From NCBI GenBank assembly GCA_022650895.1, contig JALCQC010000006.1:1-64000 (forward strand): a DNA stretch of 64,000 bases, in the 5' to 3' direction. A program made the position numbers and the translations under genes. The notes under the pieces were generated by a model. The model made no database searches. It was not told the DNA's origin and was given only the letters and a program-made list of their open reading frames with translations. This document shows positions 1 to 9,584 of this stretch, piece after piece (positions within the stretch are counted from its first letter, which is position 1; the number at the start of each line of letters is the position of its first letter). This DNA is from Bifidobacteriaceae bacterium (GTDB taxonomy: Bacteria; Actinomycetota; Actinomycetes; Actinomycetales; Bifidobacteriaceae).

Positions 1-33
1 CGTCAACTGTGATAGCTGAGGTAACTGCGGCAC

Positions 34-1227
34 TCATTTCCCGAATTCCGAAGGGTTCCGCAGAAGATGGTCGATGGCTGCCGCGGCCGCTCCGCTGAGA
101 ATGGGGTCTGCGGGGAGCTGGGAGAGTGTGATCGTCGTGGATTTCCGTAGATCCGGGAGGACGCGTTCCTCGACGACGGCGTTGACGCTGTCAAGAAGCA
201 GCTGGCCGCCGGCAGCGAGAATGTCTCCCATGATGATGTGGTGCGGGTTGTAGGCGTTGATGATGGAAACGCAGCCGTAGCCCACATAGCGTCCGATCTC
301 TTTCACAAAACCGCGCGCCTCAGGATTGCCGTTGTCCGCAAGGGCGCAGAGTTGGGTCACTGCTTCCGAATGGGTGAGTTCCGCTGCGTTGGGAACAAGA
401 TGAGGGTAATTGGCGACGAGGGTCCGGTGGATGCTGATCGCGGAGCAGTAGCGTTCGAGACAGCCATGGTTGCCGCACTCGCACGTGGGGCCGTTCACGT
501 CGATACTGATGTGTCCGATTTCTGTCGCGGCACCCTGCTGTCCATTGATGAGAACTCCATTTTCGATGATTCCAACGCCGATGCCTTCGCCCAAAATGTA
601 GTAGGCGAGGGAAGCTGAATCCGAAGTGGGATCGAAGAGACTCTGCGCCAGTGCTCCGGCTCGTGCGTCCTGTTCGATGATGGTGGGTACGGAGAACGCC
701 GTCTCGAATTCATCCTTGAAATTGATTGATCGCCACGCCGGCATGTTCGTCATGATGGCGAGACGTCCCAGGTTGCGCAAGTACGGTCCGGGGACGGCAA
801 TTCCAACGCTGAGGATCGAGTGGTCTTCGGCGATGAGCGCCCTGACCTTTTCCCTGACGGCATGGAGCGATTCCGTGGCCTCCGTGTCTGCCGCCGGTGG
901 AAAGACGTGATGGGTTTGGAGATTGCCGCCGATGTCGAAGACGCCGAGTTCGATGCGGCTGCGTGCGAATTTCACGCCGATGACTTTGTATTTGGTGGCG
1001 TCGACGCTCAGTCCTACCGCGCGCCCGTTCTTCGATGCGGAGGCTTCGCTTGACTCGGTGAGAACGCCGAGTTTGATGAGTCTGCTGGTGATGATCGTGA
1101 CAGCTGCGGGTGTGAGACCGAGTTCCCGCGCTGCTTGAGCGCGTGAGCTTGAAGGGTGGTCATAGAAGAAACGGATGACTCGGGAGGGGTTCGTGATAGG
1201 TTTCGAGAAACTGTTGCGCCGCGTCAT
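34..1227 (-). CDS. ROK family transcriptional regulator (NagC/XylR-like)
   Basis: N-terminal winged-helix region, ROK fold, CECGNHGCLE zinc motif; divergent from xylA. Confidence 0.9.
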   Translation of the reverse strand: MTRRNSFSKPITNPSRVIRFFYDHPSSSRAQAARELGLTPAAVTIITSRLIKLGVLTESSEASASKNGRAVGLSVDATKYKVIGVKFARSRIELGVFDIGGNLQTHHVFPPAADTEATESLHAVREKVRALIAEDHSILSVGIAVPGPYLRNLGRLAIMTNMPAWRSINFKDEFETAFSVPTIIEQDARAGALAQSLFDPTSDSASLAYYILGEGIGVGIIENGVLINGQQGAATEIGHISIDVNGPTCECGNHGCLERYCSAISIHRTLVANYPHLVPNAAELTHSEAVTQLCALADNGNPEARGFVKEIGRYVGYGCVSIINAYNPHHIIMGDILAAGGQLLLDSVNAVVEERVLPDLRKSTTITLSQLPADPILSGAAAAAIDHLLRNPSEFGK

Positions 1228-1560
1228 CGCTGCTCCTTATCAAGGTTGTTAACTCATTTAATATTAATTAATTTAATAATACTTTCCATTATGGGCGTGT
1301 CGTAGAACGCCTCATTTCATGAAGAAATAATGATTTTGCGTTTAATTATTAGGAGTTTTTTTATGTATATCTGCTGAAAGTGAAGAGCGGCAATAGTGCC
1401 AAATGACTGCAATCTCAACGTTCTTTAGCAGATTTCCGACGTATATTCCTATAAATTCATTCGATTGACAATATCGGGGGATTGGTGGAAGATAGCAAGT
1501 AATGGCACGGAGCATCCGCTTCGGGTCTGAAAAATAAACACGATGATGTGAGGAGTAATC

Positions 1561-2907
1561 ATGGCTCTGTGGGATATCGATAAGATCCCGTTCGCCGGCA
1601 AGTCCGCCGACGAAAAGGAAGGTCTCGCCTTCCGTTACTACGATGCCGACCGCGTTGTTGCCGGCAAGAAGATGAAGGATTGGCTGCGTTTCGCGGTTGC
1701 GTACTGGCACACCTTCGACCAGCGTTTGGTGGATCCCTTCGGAGATGGCACTGCCGAGCGTCCTTATGACAAGTACACGGATCCGATGGATTTGGCACTT
1801 GCAAAGGTCGATTACGCCTTCGAGTTCTACACCAAGATCGGTGCACCGTACTTCTGCTTCCACGATCGCGACATCGCGCCAGAGGGCGACACCCTGCGCG
1901 AGACCAACGCCAACCTGGACAAGGTTGTCGACAAGATCGAAGCCAACATGAAGGCCACCGGCGTGAAGCTGCTGTGGAACACGTCGAACCTCTTCACCAA
2001 CCCGCGCTTCGTTTCCGGCGCAGGTTCCTCTCCCTTCGCTGACATCTTCGCGTACTCGGGCGCACAGCTCAAGCACAGCCTGGAGATCGGCAAGCGCCTC
2101 GGCGCAGAGAACTATGTGTTCTGGGGAGGCCGCGAAGGCTACGAAAACCTCTGGAACACCCAGATGAAGCGCGAGCAGAGCCACATTGCAGAGCTCTTCC
2201 ACATGGCGGCAGACTACGCCAAGGAAATCGGCTTCGACGCACAGTTCCTCATCGAGCCCAAGCCGAAGGAGCCGACGAGCCATCAGTACGATTACGATGC
2301 AGCAACCGCCATCGCCTTCCTGAAGACCTATGACCTCGACGGCATCTTCAAGCTCAACCTTGAGGGCAACCACGCAAACCTCGCTGGCCACAGCTACCAG
2401 CACGAAATCCGCGTTGCGCGTGAGGCCGGCTTCCTGGGCTCCCTCGACGCCAACCAGGGTGACAAGCTCATCGGTTGGGACATGGATGAGTTCCCGTCGG
2501 ATCTCTATGAGACCACTTCCGTGATGTGGGAAGTTCTCGAAGAGGGTTCGATTGGCCCTCACGGTGGTTTGAACTTCGACGCCAAGCCACGCCGCTCCTC
2601 CTTCGAAGCGAACGATCTGTTCCGCGCGCACGTCGTCGGCATGGATTCCTTCGCTGCTGGCTTGCTCGTCGCTGCCAAGATGCACGAGGATAAGTACATC
2701 GAGAACCTGCAGGCAGAGCGTTACAGCTCCTACGATTCCGGCATCGGCGCAAGCGTCGAGAACGGCACCGCAACGCTGGCTTCCCTCGAGGATTACTCGC
2801 TCGACAAGACTCAGGCCGATCTGCGCGCCGCAACGCACTCCGATCACCTCGAGGCTGTCAAGGCCACCATCAACAACTACATTGTTGATGCACTCTCCGA
2901 GGCCTGA
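1561..2907 (+). CDS. xylA: xylose isomerase
   Basis: Full-length XylA-like protein ([31 protein letters not shown] motifs); RBS gaggag upstream of ATG. Confidence 0.97.
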   Translation: MALWDIDKIPFAGKSADEKEGLAFRYYDADRVVAGKKMKDWLRFAVAYWHTFDQRLVDPFGDGTAERPYDKYTDPMDLALAKVDYAFEFYTKIGAPYFCFHDRDIAPEGDTLRETNANLDKVVDKIEANMKATGVKLLWNTSNLFTNPRFVSGAGSSPFADIFAYSGAQLKHSLEIGKRLGAENYVFWGGREGYENLWNTQMKREQSHIAELFHMAADYAKEIGFDAQFLIEPKPKEPTSHQYDYDAATAIAFLKTYDLDGIFKLNLEGNHANLAGHSYQHEIRVAREAGFLGSLDANQGDKLIGWDMDEFPSDLYETTSVMWEVLEEGSIGPHGGLNFDAKPRRSSFEANDLFRAHVVGMDSFAAGLLVAAKMHEDKYIENLQAERYSSYDSGIGASVENGTATLASLEDYSLDKTQADLRAATHSDHLEAVKATINNYIVDALSEA

Positions 2908-2990
2908 TCTCGCAGTTGTTTGCTGACCTTCTGATCTTCCGGCCTCGTGGTTGGTGGATTGGAAGGTGAGTTTCCGATCATTCCATACGA

Positions 2991-3022
2991 ACGGGTCCGT
3001 CCTAGTGACGGGCCCGTTTTTT
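2991..3022 (+). terminator. intrinsic terminator downstream of xylA
   Basis: ACGGGTCCGTC-ctagt-GACGGGCCCGT followed by TTTTT. Confidence 0.85.
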
Positions 3023-3052
3023 GTGTCTGTAATGTGGCCTAGAGGACTCGCT

Positions 3053-4081
3053 TCATTCGGTGTCCGTGAGCTTGCGGGCACTGTCTCGTTGGATCAATGT
3101 GGTGGGCAGGATGACTCTTTTTGGCCCGTCGCCACCTGTCCTGGCATCGATCAGCATGCGTACCGCCGATGCCGCCATGTCGTGGAGGGGCTGGCGGATT
3201 GTCGTCAGTGCGGGTCCCATGAACTCCGACAGCTGGAGATCGTCGAAGCCGATGACGGACAGGTCCTGTGGTATGCGGATGTTCAGTCGCCGTGCGGCTT
3301 CGTACACGCCCATGGCCTGCAAGTCGCTCCCTGCGAAGATGGCGGTCGGCCGATTTTCGGAATCCTTCAGAAGCTCGATTCCTTTTCGGAAGCCTCCCTC
3401 GGTAGTGAAGTTTCCGATTTTGATGAGGGAGGGTTCCACGGTAAGGCCACGTTCCTCGATTGCCGCTGAATAGCCGTCGAGGCGAGCCTTTGAGCACATC
3501 ATTTCCTGTGGTCCGGTGATGATGCCGATGCGGGTATGCCCCAACGACAGCAGATGCCGTGTGGCGATGAGGCCGCCGGTCCAGTTGTCGGAGAGAACGG
3601 ACATGTTGTCCGGTGCGGGGTCGCCGGAGGGGTCCACCGTTGCAAAGGGAATGCCGCACCGCGCCAGCTTTCTTTTCTCCGGGGGAGTGAGATCCGAAAA
3701 GACGAGAATGATTCCGTAGGGTTGCCTGTGCAGAACGCCTTCGATCCATTCGGGATCTGGGTGTGTGCGGCTCCCGTTTTCGCTGATGACCACATTCAGC
3801 CCATGCTTGTGTCCCTCTTTGACGGCACCGTTGAGGAGCTGGAGTCCCCAAAGATTATCAAATCTTTCAAAGACGATCTCGATGAGATCACTGTTCGTCA
3901 CCGAGCTGCCGCGCCTCTGATAGTCGTTCTTTGAAAGTAGTTTTTGAACTTTCGAACGAGTGGCGTCTGAGACGTCGGGACGACCGTTGAGTACTTTCGA
4001 AACAGTGGAGAGTGAAACGCCGGCTTTCTTTGCAATGTCGGCGAGTTGGACTTTTTTGGAGGAGTTGGAATCAGAGGCCAT
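3053..4081 (-). CDS. LacI family transcriptional regulator
   Basis: N-terminal HTH (VQLADIAKKAGVSLSTVSKVLNGRPDVS); ATG at 4081 with GGA-rich RBS preferred over the track start at 4165. Confidence 0.93.
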   Translation of the reverse strand: MASDSNSSKKVQLADIAKKAGVSLSTVSKVLNGRPDVSDATRSKVQKLLSKNDYQRRGSSVTNSDLIEIVFERFDNLWGLQLLNGAVKEGHKHGLNVVISENGSRTHPDPEWIEGVLHRQPYGIILVFSDLTPPEKRKLARCGIPFATVDPSGDPAPDNMSVLSDNWTGGLIATRHLLSLGHTRIGIITGPQEMMCSKARLDGYSAAIEERGLTVEPSLIKIGNFTTEGGFRKGIELLKDSENRPTAIFAGSDLQAMGVYEAARRLNIRIPQDLSVIGFDDLQLSEFMGPALTTIRQPLHDMAASAVRMLIDARTGGDGPKRVILPTTLIQRDSARKLTDTE

Positions 4082-4113
4082 TTTTTTCCTTTTTTGCAGT
4101 TTCCTCAATTGTA

Positions 4114-4130
4114 TTACGAAAGTTTCGAAA
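4114..4130. promoter_or_regulatory. candidate LacI operator upstream of lacI-type gene
   Basis: TTACGAAAGTTTCGAAA; 14-mer TTACGAAAGTTTCG shared with 4324-4337. Confidence 0.6.
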
Positions 4131-4322
4131 AGCAAGGAGGGAAATATTTTTGTGAACGTTATCATCCATGAGATAGCAACGTTTTGATAATGAGGGCTTA
4201 GAAACGCTGGAATAACGCAATTCTTTAGAAAGCGACAAGCTGCAGCGAAGTGTCGATTCCCTTAGTTTGACCGACGAACAATCTATTGGTATTCTGAAGT
4301 TAATCGAAAGAGTTCAAAAAGA

Positions 4323-4341
4323 TTTACGAAAGTTTCGCAAA
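4323..4341. promoter_or_regulatory. candidate LacI operator upstream of sugar ABC operon
   Basis: TTTACGAAAGTTTCGCAAA, same 14-mer core as 4114-4127. Confidence 0.6.
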
Positions 4342-4505
4342 AACTTTCCGTTCTTCCGTTGACGTGAGGGCGGCATTGCAAATCTTTGGAGCTTTTTCGA
4401 AAGGTCAGGACGACCTGGCTTCCTGTTTTTCACGCGGGACATGGGAAGCGAAGTACGGTCTCAGACCTCACAAGAGGTTCTGTCGATGAGGACAAAGGAG
4501 AAGAC

Positions 4506-5804
4506 ATGAGACTGAAGCCATTTATTGCAGCTGCAGCGGCCGCCGCTACTTTGTTGAGCATGGGGGCGTGCGGTAACAGCTCCAGCTCGGCAGACGGTAC
4601 GGACGCCGACGGAAATGTTGAAATCACGATGTGGCACAATTCAACCACGGGAGAAGGAAAACAATATTATGAAGACCTTGCGAAGGCCTTCGAAAAGAAA
4701 TACCCGAATGTAAAGATCAGTATTCAGGCCATTCAGGATGAGGATTTCAAGGGTAAGATCCAGACGGCTCTGCAGGATCCGGACAGCGCTCCTGACATCT
4801 TCTTCCAGCGCGGTGGCCAAGAGATGCAGAACATGGTCGATGCCAACCAATTGCTGGATCTCACGGACGTCATCAGCTCTGAAACCAAGGAAGCTGTTGG
4901 CAGCGCCATTGATGCGGGAAGTATCGACGGCAAAGTCTATGGACTTCCTTTCACTGTGACGCCTGGAGGCATGTGGTACTCCAAGGATTTGTTCAAGCAG
5001 GCGGGCATTTCCGAACCTCCAACGACGTGGGACGAGTTGAAGACGGACATCACGAAGCTCAAGGATGCTGGTATCGCACCTGTGGCGCTGGGTGCCAAGG
5101 ATGCGTGGCCAGCGGCACACTGGTGGTATTGGTCCGCATTGCGAGAATGCTCCACCGATACCTTCAACAAGGCTATGGAGTCTAAGAACTTCGACGATGA
5201 ATGCTGGGAGAGGGCAGGCAAGGATGTCCAGGAGATTCAGAAACTTGATGCCTTCAACGATGGCTATCTGACCACTTCCGCACAGCAGGGTGCGAACTCT
5301 TCCGCTGGTCTGCTGGCTAACCACAAGGCAGCCATGGAGCTGATGGGCGCTTGGGAGCCTGGCGTTCTCAAGGATCTGACGGCCGACAAGAAGGAAATGG
5401 CCGATCTCGGTTACTTCCAGTTCCCCTCCATCGACGGTGGTGAAGGCGATGCTAAGGCTCTGATGGGTGGAGCTGACTCCTTCTCCTGCGGTGCGTGGGC
5501 TCCCAAGAAGGTCTGCGGTGAATTCCTTGACTTCTTGCTGACCAAGGATAATCAGGAAGCGTGGGTAAAGGCTTTCTCCGCACCTCCGGCCAACAAGGAG
5601 GCTCAGTCCGCAGTTACAGGTGATGCTCTGAAGGAAGCGCTTGACGCCTACAACAACTCTTCCTCCTACTCCATGTGGCTCGATACTCTGTTCGGCACGA
5701 ACGTCGGTAACGCTCTGAACTCCAGCGTGGTCAACATGCTGGCGGGCAAGGGCACTCCGGCCGATATCACCAAGGCCGCTACTGACGCTGCCGCCAAAGG
5801 ATGA
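4506..5804 (+). CDS. sugar ABC transporter substrate-binding lipoprotein (family 1)
   Basis: Lipobox LLSMGAC, extracellular solute-binding fold; ATG 4506 with aaggag RBS. Confidence 0.93.
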   Translation: MRLKPFIAAAAAAATLLSMGACGNSSSSADGTDADGNVEITMWHNSTTGEGKQYYEDLAKAFEKKYPNVKISIQAIQDEDFKGKIQTALQDPDSAPDIFFQRGGQEMQNMVDANQLLDLTDVISSETKEAVGSAIDAGSIDGKVYGLPFTVTPGGMWYSKDLFKQAGISEPPTTWDELKTDITKLKDAGIAPVALGAKDAWPAAHWWYWSALRECSTDTFNKAMESKNFDDECWERAGKDVQEIQKLDAFNDGYLTTSAQQGANSSAGLLANHKAAMELMGAWEPGVLKDLTADKKEMADLGYFQFPSIDGGEGDAKALMGGADSFSCGAWAPKKVCGEFLDFLLTKDNQEAWVKAFSAPPANKEAQSAVTGDALKEALDAYNNSSSYSMWLDTLFGTNVGNALNSSVVNMLAGKGTPADITKAATDAAAKG

Positions 5805-5845
5805 TTGAGTTCAGTGATGCAACGGAAGTAACTGAGTAAAACAGG

Positions 5846-5879
5846 TGGGGCTTCCGGTTTCCTCGGAAGCCCCATTTTT
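5846..5879 (+). terminator. hairpin plus T-run between SBP and permease genes (attenuating terminator)
   Basis: TGGGGCTTCCG-gtttcct-CGGAAGCCCCA-TTTTT, 11-bp perfect stem. Confidence 0.8.
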
Positions 5880-5896
5880 CTCGAAGGGATCCTGAA

Positions 5897-6937
5897 ATGG
5901 AGATGTCAGTGTCCGGCAGCAACGAGGCTGTCGGTGGGACGGTACAGAGCAAAGCCAGCCGTCCGAAGAAAAAGATAGTGCCCGATAAGTGGCGCAATGG
6001 TTTTGAGATTACCGTCCTCTCTGCTCCGGCAATCATAATTTTCCTAGGCTTCGTTATTTTGCCGGTCATCTTGGCTGCCTACTACGGTTTTTTCCAGTGG
6101 AAAGGCTACGGAAGTCCTTCGGTCAACGGAAAGTTTGCGGGATTCCAGAATTACATCACGATCCTCACCGATCCAACATTCCAGGCAGCGGTAGGCCATA
6201 ATTTCTTCATCGTCGTCATGTCGTTGGTGGTGCAAGGGCCTCTCGCCATTCTCTTCGCTCTGCTGATGAACCAAAAGATGAAGGGACGTGCGCTCATTCG
6301 CACACTGATCTTCGTTCCCTACGTTGTGTCGGAAGTCATCGTCGGAACCGGCTGGTCCCTCATTCTGCAAAGCAATGGTGCGCTCAATGATATTTTGCGC
6401 AAAATAGGTCTGAGTGGCGCAGATTGGATCGCGGATCCGAAAATTGCTATATGGACCCTTCTCGTCGTCATTTCGTGGAAGTATCTCGGATTTGCAGTCA
6501 TTCTGATGCTTGCAGGTATGCAATCCATCCCTGAGGAGCTTTACGAGGCAGCTCGTGTCGATGGCGCAAGCTTCTGGCAGATGCAGTGGAGAATCACCCT
6601 ACCGTTGCTGGGCCCCACCATCAGGCTTTGGGCATTCCTCTCGATCATCGGCTCGCTGCAGCTCTTCGATTTGGTCTACATCATCTGGGGACAATATGTG
6701 TCCTCCACCGCAGGAACGTCAACGATGGCCACCTATATGGTTCTCGAAGGCCGCGGTGCAGGAAACTACGGCTATGGTTCGGCCGTGGCCGTTGTCCTCT
6801 TCGTCATCTCCCTCGTCGTAGCTCTCATCTATCAGAAGTTTGTTCTCAGTCGCGATCTCGAGGGTGCGATCACCGATGAGAAGACGGAGAAGAAGCGTCG
6901 CGAAAAGGCTGCAAAAGCAGCACGGAAGGCAAGGTGA
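5897..6937 (+). CDS. sugar ABC transporter permease (MalF-type)
   Basis: Hydrophobic TM segments, EAA motif EELYEAARVDGASFWQMQWRITLPLLGP. Confidence 0.93.
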   Translation: MEMSVSGSNEAVGGTVQSKASRPKKKIVPDKWRNGFEITVLSAPAIIIFLGFVILPVILAAYYGFFQWKGYGSPSVNGKFAGFQNYITILTDPTFQAAVGHNFFIVVMSLVVQGPLAILFALLMNQKMKGRALIRTLIFVPYVVSEVIVGTGWSLILQSNGALNDILRKIGLSGADWIADPKIAIWTLLVVISWKYLGFAVILMLAGMQSIPEELYEAARVDGASFWQMQWRITLPLLGPTIRLWAFLSIIGSLQLFDLVYIIWGQYVSSTAGTSTMATYMVLEGRGAGNYGYGSAVAVVLFVISLVVALIYQKFVLSRDLEGAITDEKTEKKRREKAAKAARKAR

Positions 6938-7860
6938 GCACCATGTCGTCAGCAACTATTTCCGCAACAAAAGCGCGTAACGGCAACGGCAGTCGTAAGA
7001 ATGGAAAAAACAAGGGGAAAGGCGATTTTCATTACTCGCCAAAGACTCCGTGGGGACATCCCATAGTCTATTTCTTCGCGCTGATCCTTGTCGCCGTCTG
7101 TGTGCTTCCGGTTCTCTACATCATCATCGGTGGCTTCAGGTCCAACTCACAGATCACGCAGTCTCCCTCAGGCTTCCCAAATCCTTGGGAGATCGACAAC
7201 TATATTTCCGTGCTGAAGGCCCCCACCTTCTGGGTGGAGATGATGAACTCCCTCATCGTCGCCGTCTTCGTGATGGTTGGCACCGTTGCGTTGGGACTCA
7301 TGGTGAGCTTCGTGATCGCACGCTACAGGTTCAAGCTCAGTGGGGCCATGTACTCCCTCTTTTCTGCGGGACTGATGTTCCCAATCACCGTAGCGATCAC
7401 TCCTCTGTATCTGCTGCTGAGGAATCTGGGCCTTGTCAACTCCCTTCCGGGCCTGATACTTCCGGAAATCGCTTTTGCACTTCCGCAGACCATCATCATT
7501 CTGGTTCCTTTTCTCAAGGCAATTCCAGATGAATTGGAGGAGGCGGCCGCACTCGACGGGTGCTCTCGTTTGGGATTCTTCTGGAGAATGGTCATTCCAC
7601 TGGCCATGCCGGGGGTCGCGACGACGGGCATTCTGGCCTTCGTCAACAGCTGGAACAACTATATGCTTCCGTTGTTCCTGCTCAACAGTGAATCGAAGTT
7701 CACGCTTCCTCTCGGTGTGCAGATGTTCAGTTCTCAGTATGCCGTCGATACCGCGCGTGTTCTGGCCTTCACCTCAATGTCGATGATTCCGGCACTGCTG
7801 TTCTTCTCGGTCTTCCAAAAGCAGATCGTGGGAGGCCTTACCGGAGCCATCAAGGGCTGA
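6934..7860 (+). CDS. sugar ABC transporter permease (MalG-type)
   Basis: EAA motif DELEEAAALDGCSRLGFFWRMVIPLAMPG; overlaps upstream stop by 4 nt. Confidence 0.93.
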   Translation: MSTMSSATISATKARNGNGSRKNGKNKGKGDFHYSPKTPWGHPIVYFFALILVAVCVLPVLYIIIGGFRSNSQITQSPSGFPNPWEIDNYISVLKAPTFWVEMMNSLIVAVFVMVGTVALGLMVSFVIARYRFKLSGAMYSLFSAGLMFPITVAITPLYLLLRNLGLVNSLPGLILPEIAFALPQTIIILVPFLKAIPDELEEAAALDGCSRLGFFWRMVIPLAMPGVATTGILAFVNSWNNYMLPLFLLNSESKFTLPLGVQMFSSQYAVDTARVLAFTSMSMIPALLFFSVFQKQIVGGLTGAIKG

Positions 7861-7955
7861 TCTATGGCGATGAATCGGCAGGAATCTTCCTGCCGATCCT
7901 GCCGAAACACTTTCGTAGAGGTCTTCCATGAGTGGGCCCCCTTAAAGGAGAAGTC

Positions 7956-9584
7956 ATGCAGATTTCAAACCCAGTTCTCAAGGGTTTTTATGCCGATCCG
8001 TCCATGATTCGAGTGGGCGACACCTACTACATCGCGAATTCGACCTTCGAATGGTTCCCAGGCGTTCAGCTCCACCAGTCGAAGGATATGGTCCATTGGC
8101 AGGTTCTTCCTGCGGCTCTGAACACCACGACCCTGATAGATATGCGGGGCAATCCGGCATCCGGAGGGATCTGGGCTCCCGATCTCTCATACTCGGAGGG
8201 GAAATTCTGGCTTGTCTACACCGATGTCAAGGTGGTGAACGGTGCCTTCAAGGACTGCACCAACTATCTCACCATTGCTGAGGACATCAACGGGCCGTGG
8301 TCCACCCCCGTGAAACTCAATGGGGTGGGCTTCGATGCGAGTCTCTTCCACGATGACGACGGCCGTAAATACCTCGTTCAACAAACATGGGATCATCGTG
8401 AATACCGTCATGCCTTCAACGGCATCACCCTGACCGAATTTGACCCTTCCGCCATGAAGCTTATGCCCCAAACGGCCAGAACGCTCTGGCCGGGGGACAA
8501 GTACAAGGTTGTGGAGGGGCCGCATCTCTATCGCAAGGACGGTTACTATTATCTCTTCGCGGCGGAAGGCGGAACGTCGTATCCCCATCGCGAGGTAGTG
8601 GCCCGTTCGATGACTCTCGATGAGCGCTCCTTCGTGGACATGCCGAACAATCCCTTCATCACCAATTTCGATACGCCGGAATCCTACCTGCAGAAGCAGG
8701 GCCACGGTGCTCTGGTGGATACGCCGTCGGGGGAGTGGTACTACGCCTCGCTGTGCGGGCGTCCGTGGCACCATGACACCGAACCGGCCGGAGACCCTCG
8801 TGGCTGGTGCACGCTCGGACGTGAGACCTCTCTTCAGAAAGTCGATTGGGACGATGACGGCTGGCCCTTTGTAATGGGTGGGCACGGCGGTACGCGTTTC
8901 GTGGAAGCTCCGAAGGATGCCATCGAAACCGTTCCGATTCCTTCCACGAACGATCAGCACGATGAGTTCGATTCCGAAACTCTTGATCCTGCATGGAACA
9001 CCCTCCGTGTGCCGTTTACGGAGACGATGGGAACGGTTGGAAACGGAAAACTCGTTCTCAGGGGGCAAGGATCTCTATGCAATCACTTCGACCTTTCCCT
9101 CATTGCCCGTCGGTGGCAGGCGTTCGATTTCAACGCCGAAACCGCCGTGAGTTTTGATGCGCGTGATTACCAGTCGATGGCTGGCCTGGTGAATTATTAC
9201 AACGATCAGAATTGGTCATGGATCTTCGTCACACGGGATGAGGAGAAGGGACGTGTGATCGAGGTCGCGCAGAACGACCGCAACCACTACACCTCGTTCC
9301 TCCGAAATGCCGCCGTGGCGGTTCCTGAAGAGGTGGAGAAGGTCTGGCTTCGCACAAAGGTGCGCACGAGCACCTACACCTATGAGTACTCCTTTGACGG
9401 AGCCGAGTGGATACCGATTCCCGTGACGCTCGACGCAAAGATTCTTTCAGATGATTACGTGGTGCAGACATATGGCGGCTTTTTCACCGGTGCCTTCGTG
9501 GGATTGGCGGCCGTCGATTACGCCGGTTACGGCCAGGAGGCAACTTTCGATCACTTTGATTACCGCGAACTCGGTGACGAATGA
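7956..9584 (+). CDS. glycoside hydrolase family 43 beta-xylosidase
   Basis: NPVLKGFYADPSMIRVGDTYYIANSTFEWFPGVQLHQSKD N-terminus typical of GH43 beta-xylosidases; ATG 7956 with aaaggag RBS. Confidence 0.92.
   Translation: MQISNPVLKGFYADPSMIRVGDTYYIANSTFEWFPGVQLHQSKDMVHWQVLPAALNTTTLIDMRGNPASGGIWAPDLSYSEGKFWLVYTDVKVVNGAFKDCTNYLTIAEDINGPWSTPVKLNGVGFDASLFHDDDGRKYLVQQTWDHREYRHAFNGITLTEFDPSAMKLMPQTARTLWPGDKYKVVEGPHLYRKDGYYYLFAAEGGTSYPHREVVARSMTLDERSFVDMPNNPFITNFDTPESYLQKQGHGALVDTPSGEWYYASLCGRPWHHDTEPAGDPRGWCTLGRETSLQKVDWDDDGWPFVMGGHGGTRFVEAPKDAIETVPIPSTNDQHDEFDSETLDPAWNTLRVPFTETMGTVGNGKLVLRGQGSLCNHFDLSLIARRWQAFDFNAETAVSFDARDYQSMAGLVNYYNDQNWSWIFVTRDEEKGRVIEVAQNDRNHYTSFLRNAAVAVPEEVEKVWLRTKVRTSTYTYEYSFDGAEWIPIPVTLDAKILSDDYVVQTYGGFFTGAFVGLAAVDYAGYGQEATFDHFDYRELGDE

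Noticed and set aside
3-287. Minus-strand 94-aa ORF at the window start
   Set aside because: Overlaps the ROK regulator in another frame; Ser/Pro/Thr-rich frame-shadow composition.
1342-3081. 579-aa minus-strand ORF antisense to xylA
   Set aside because: Shadow ORF from high GC3 codon bias; no recognizable domains and complete overlap with a clear xylA.
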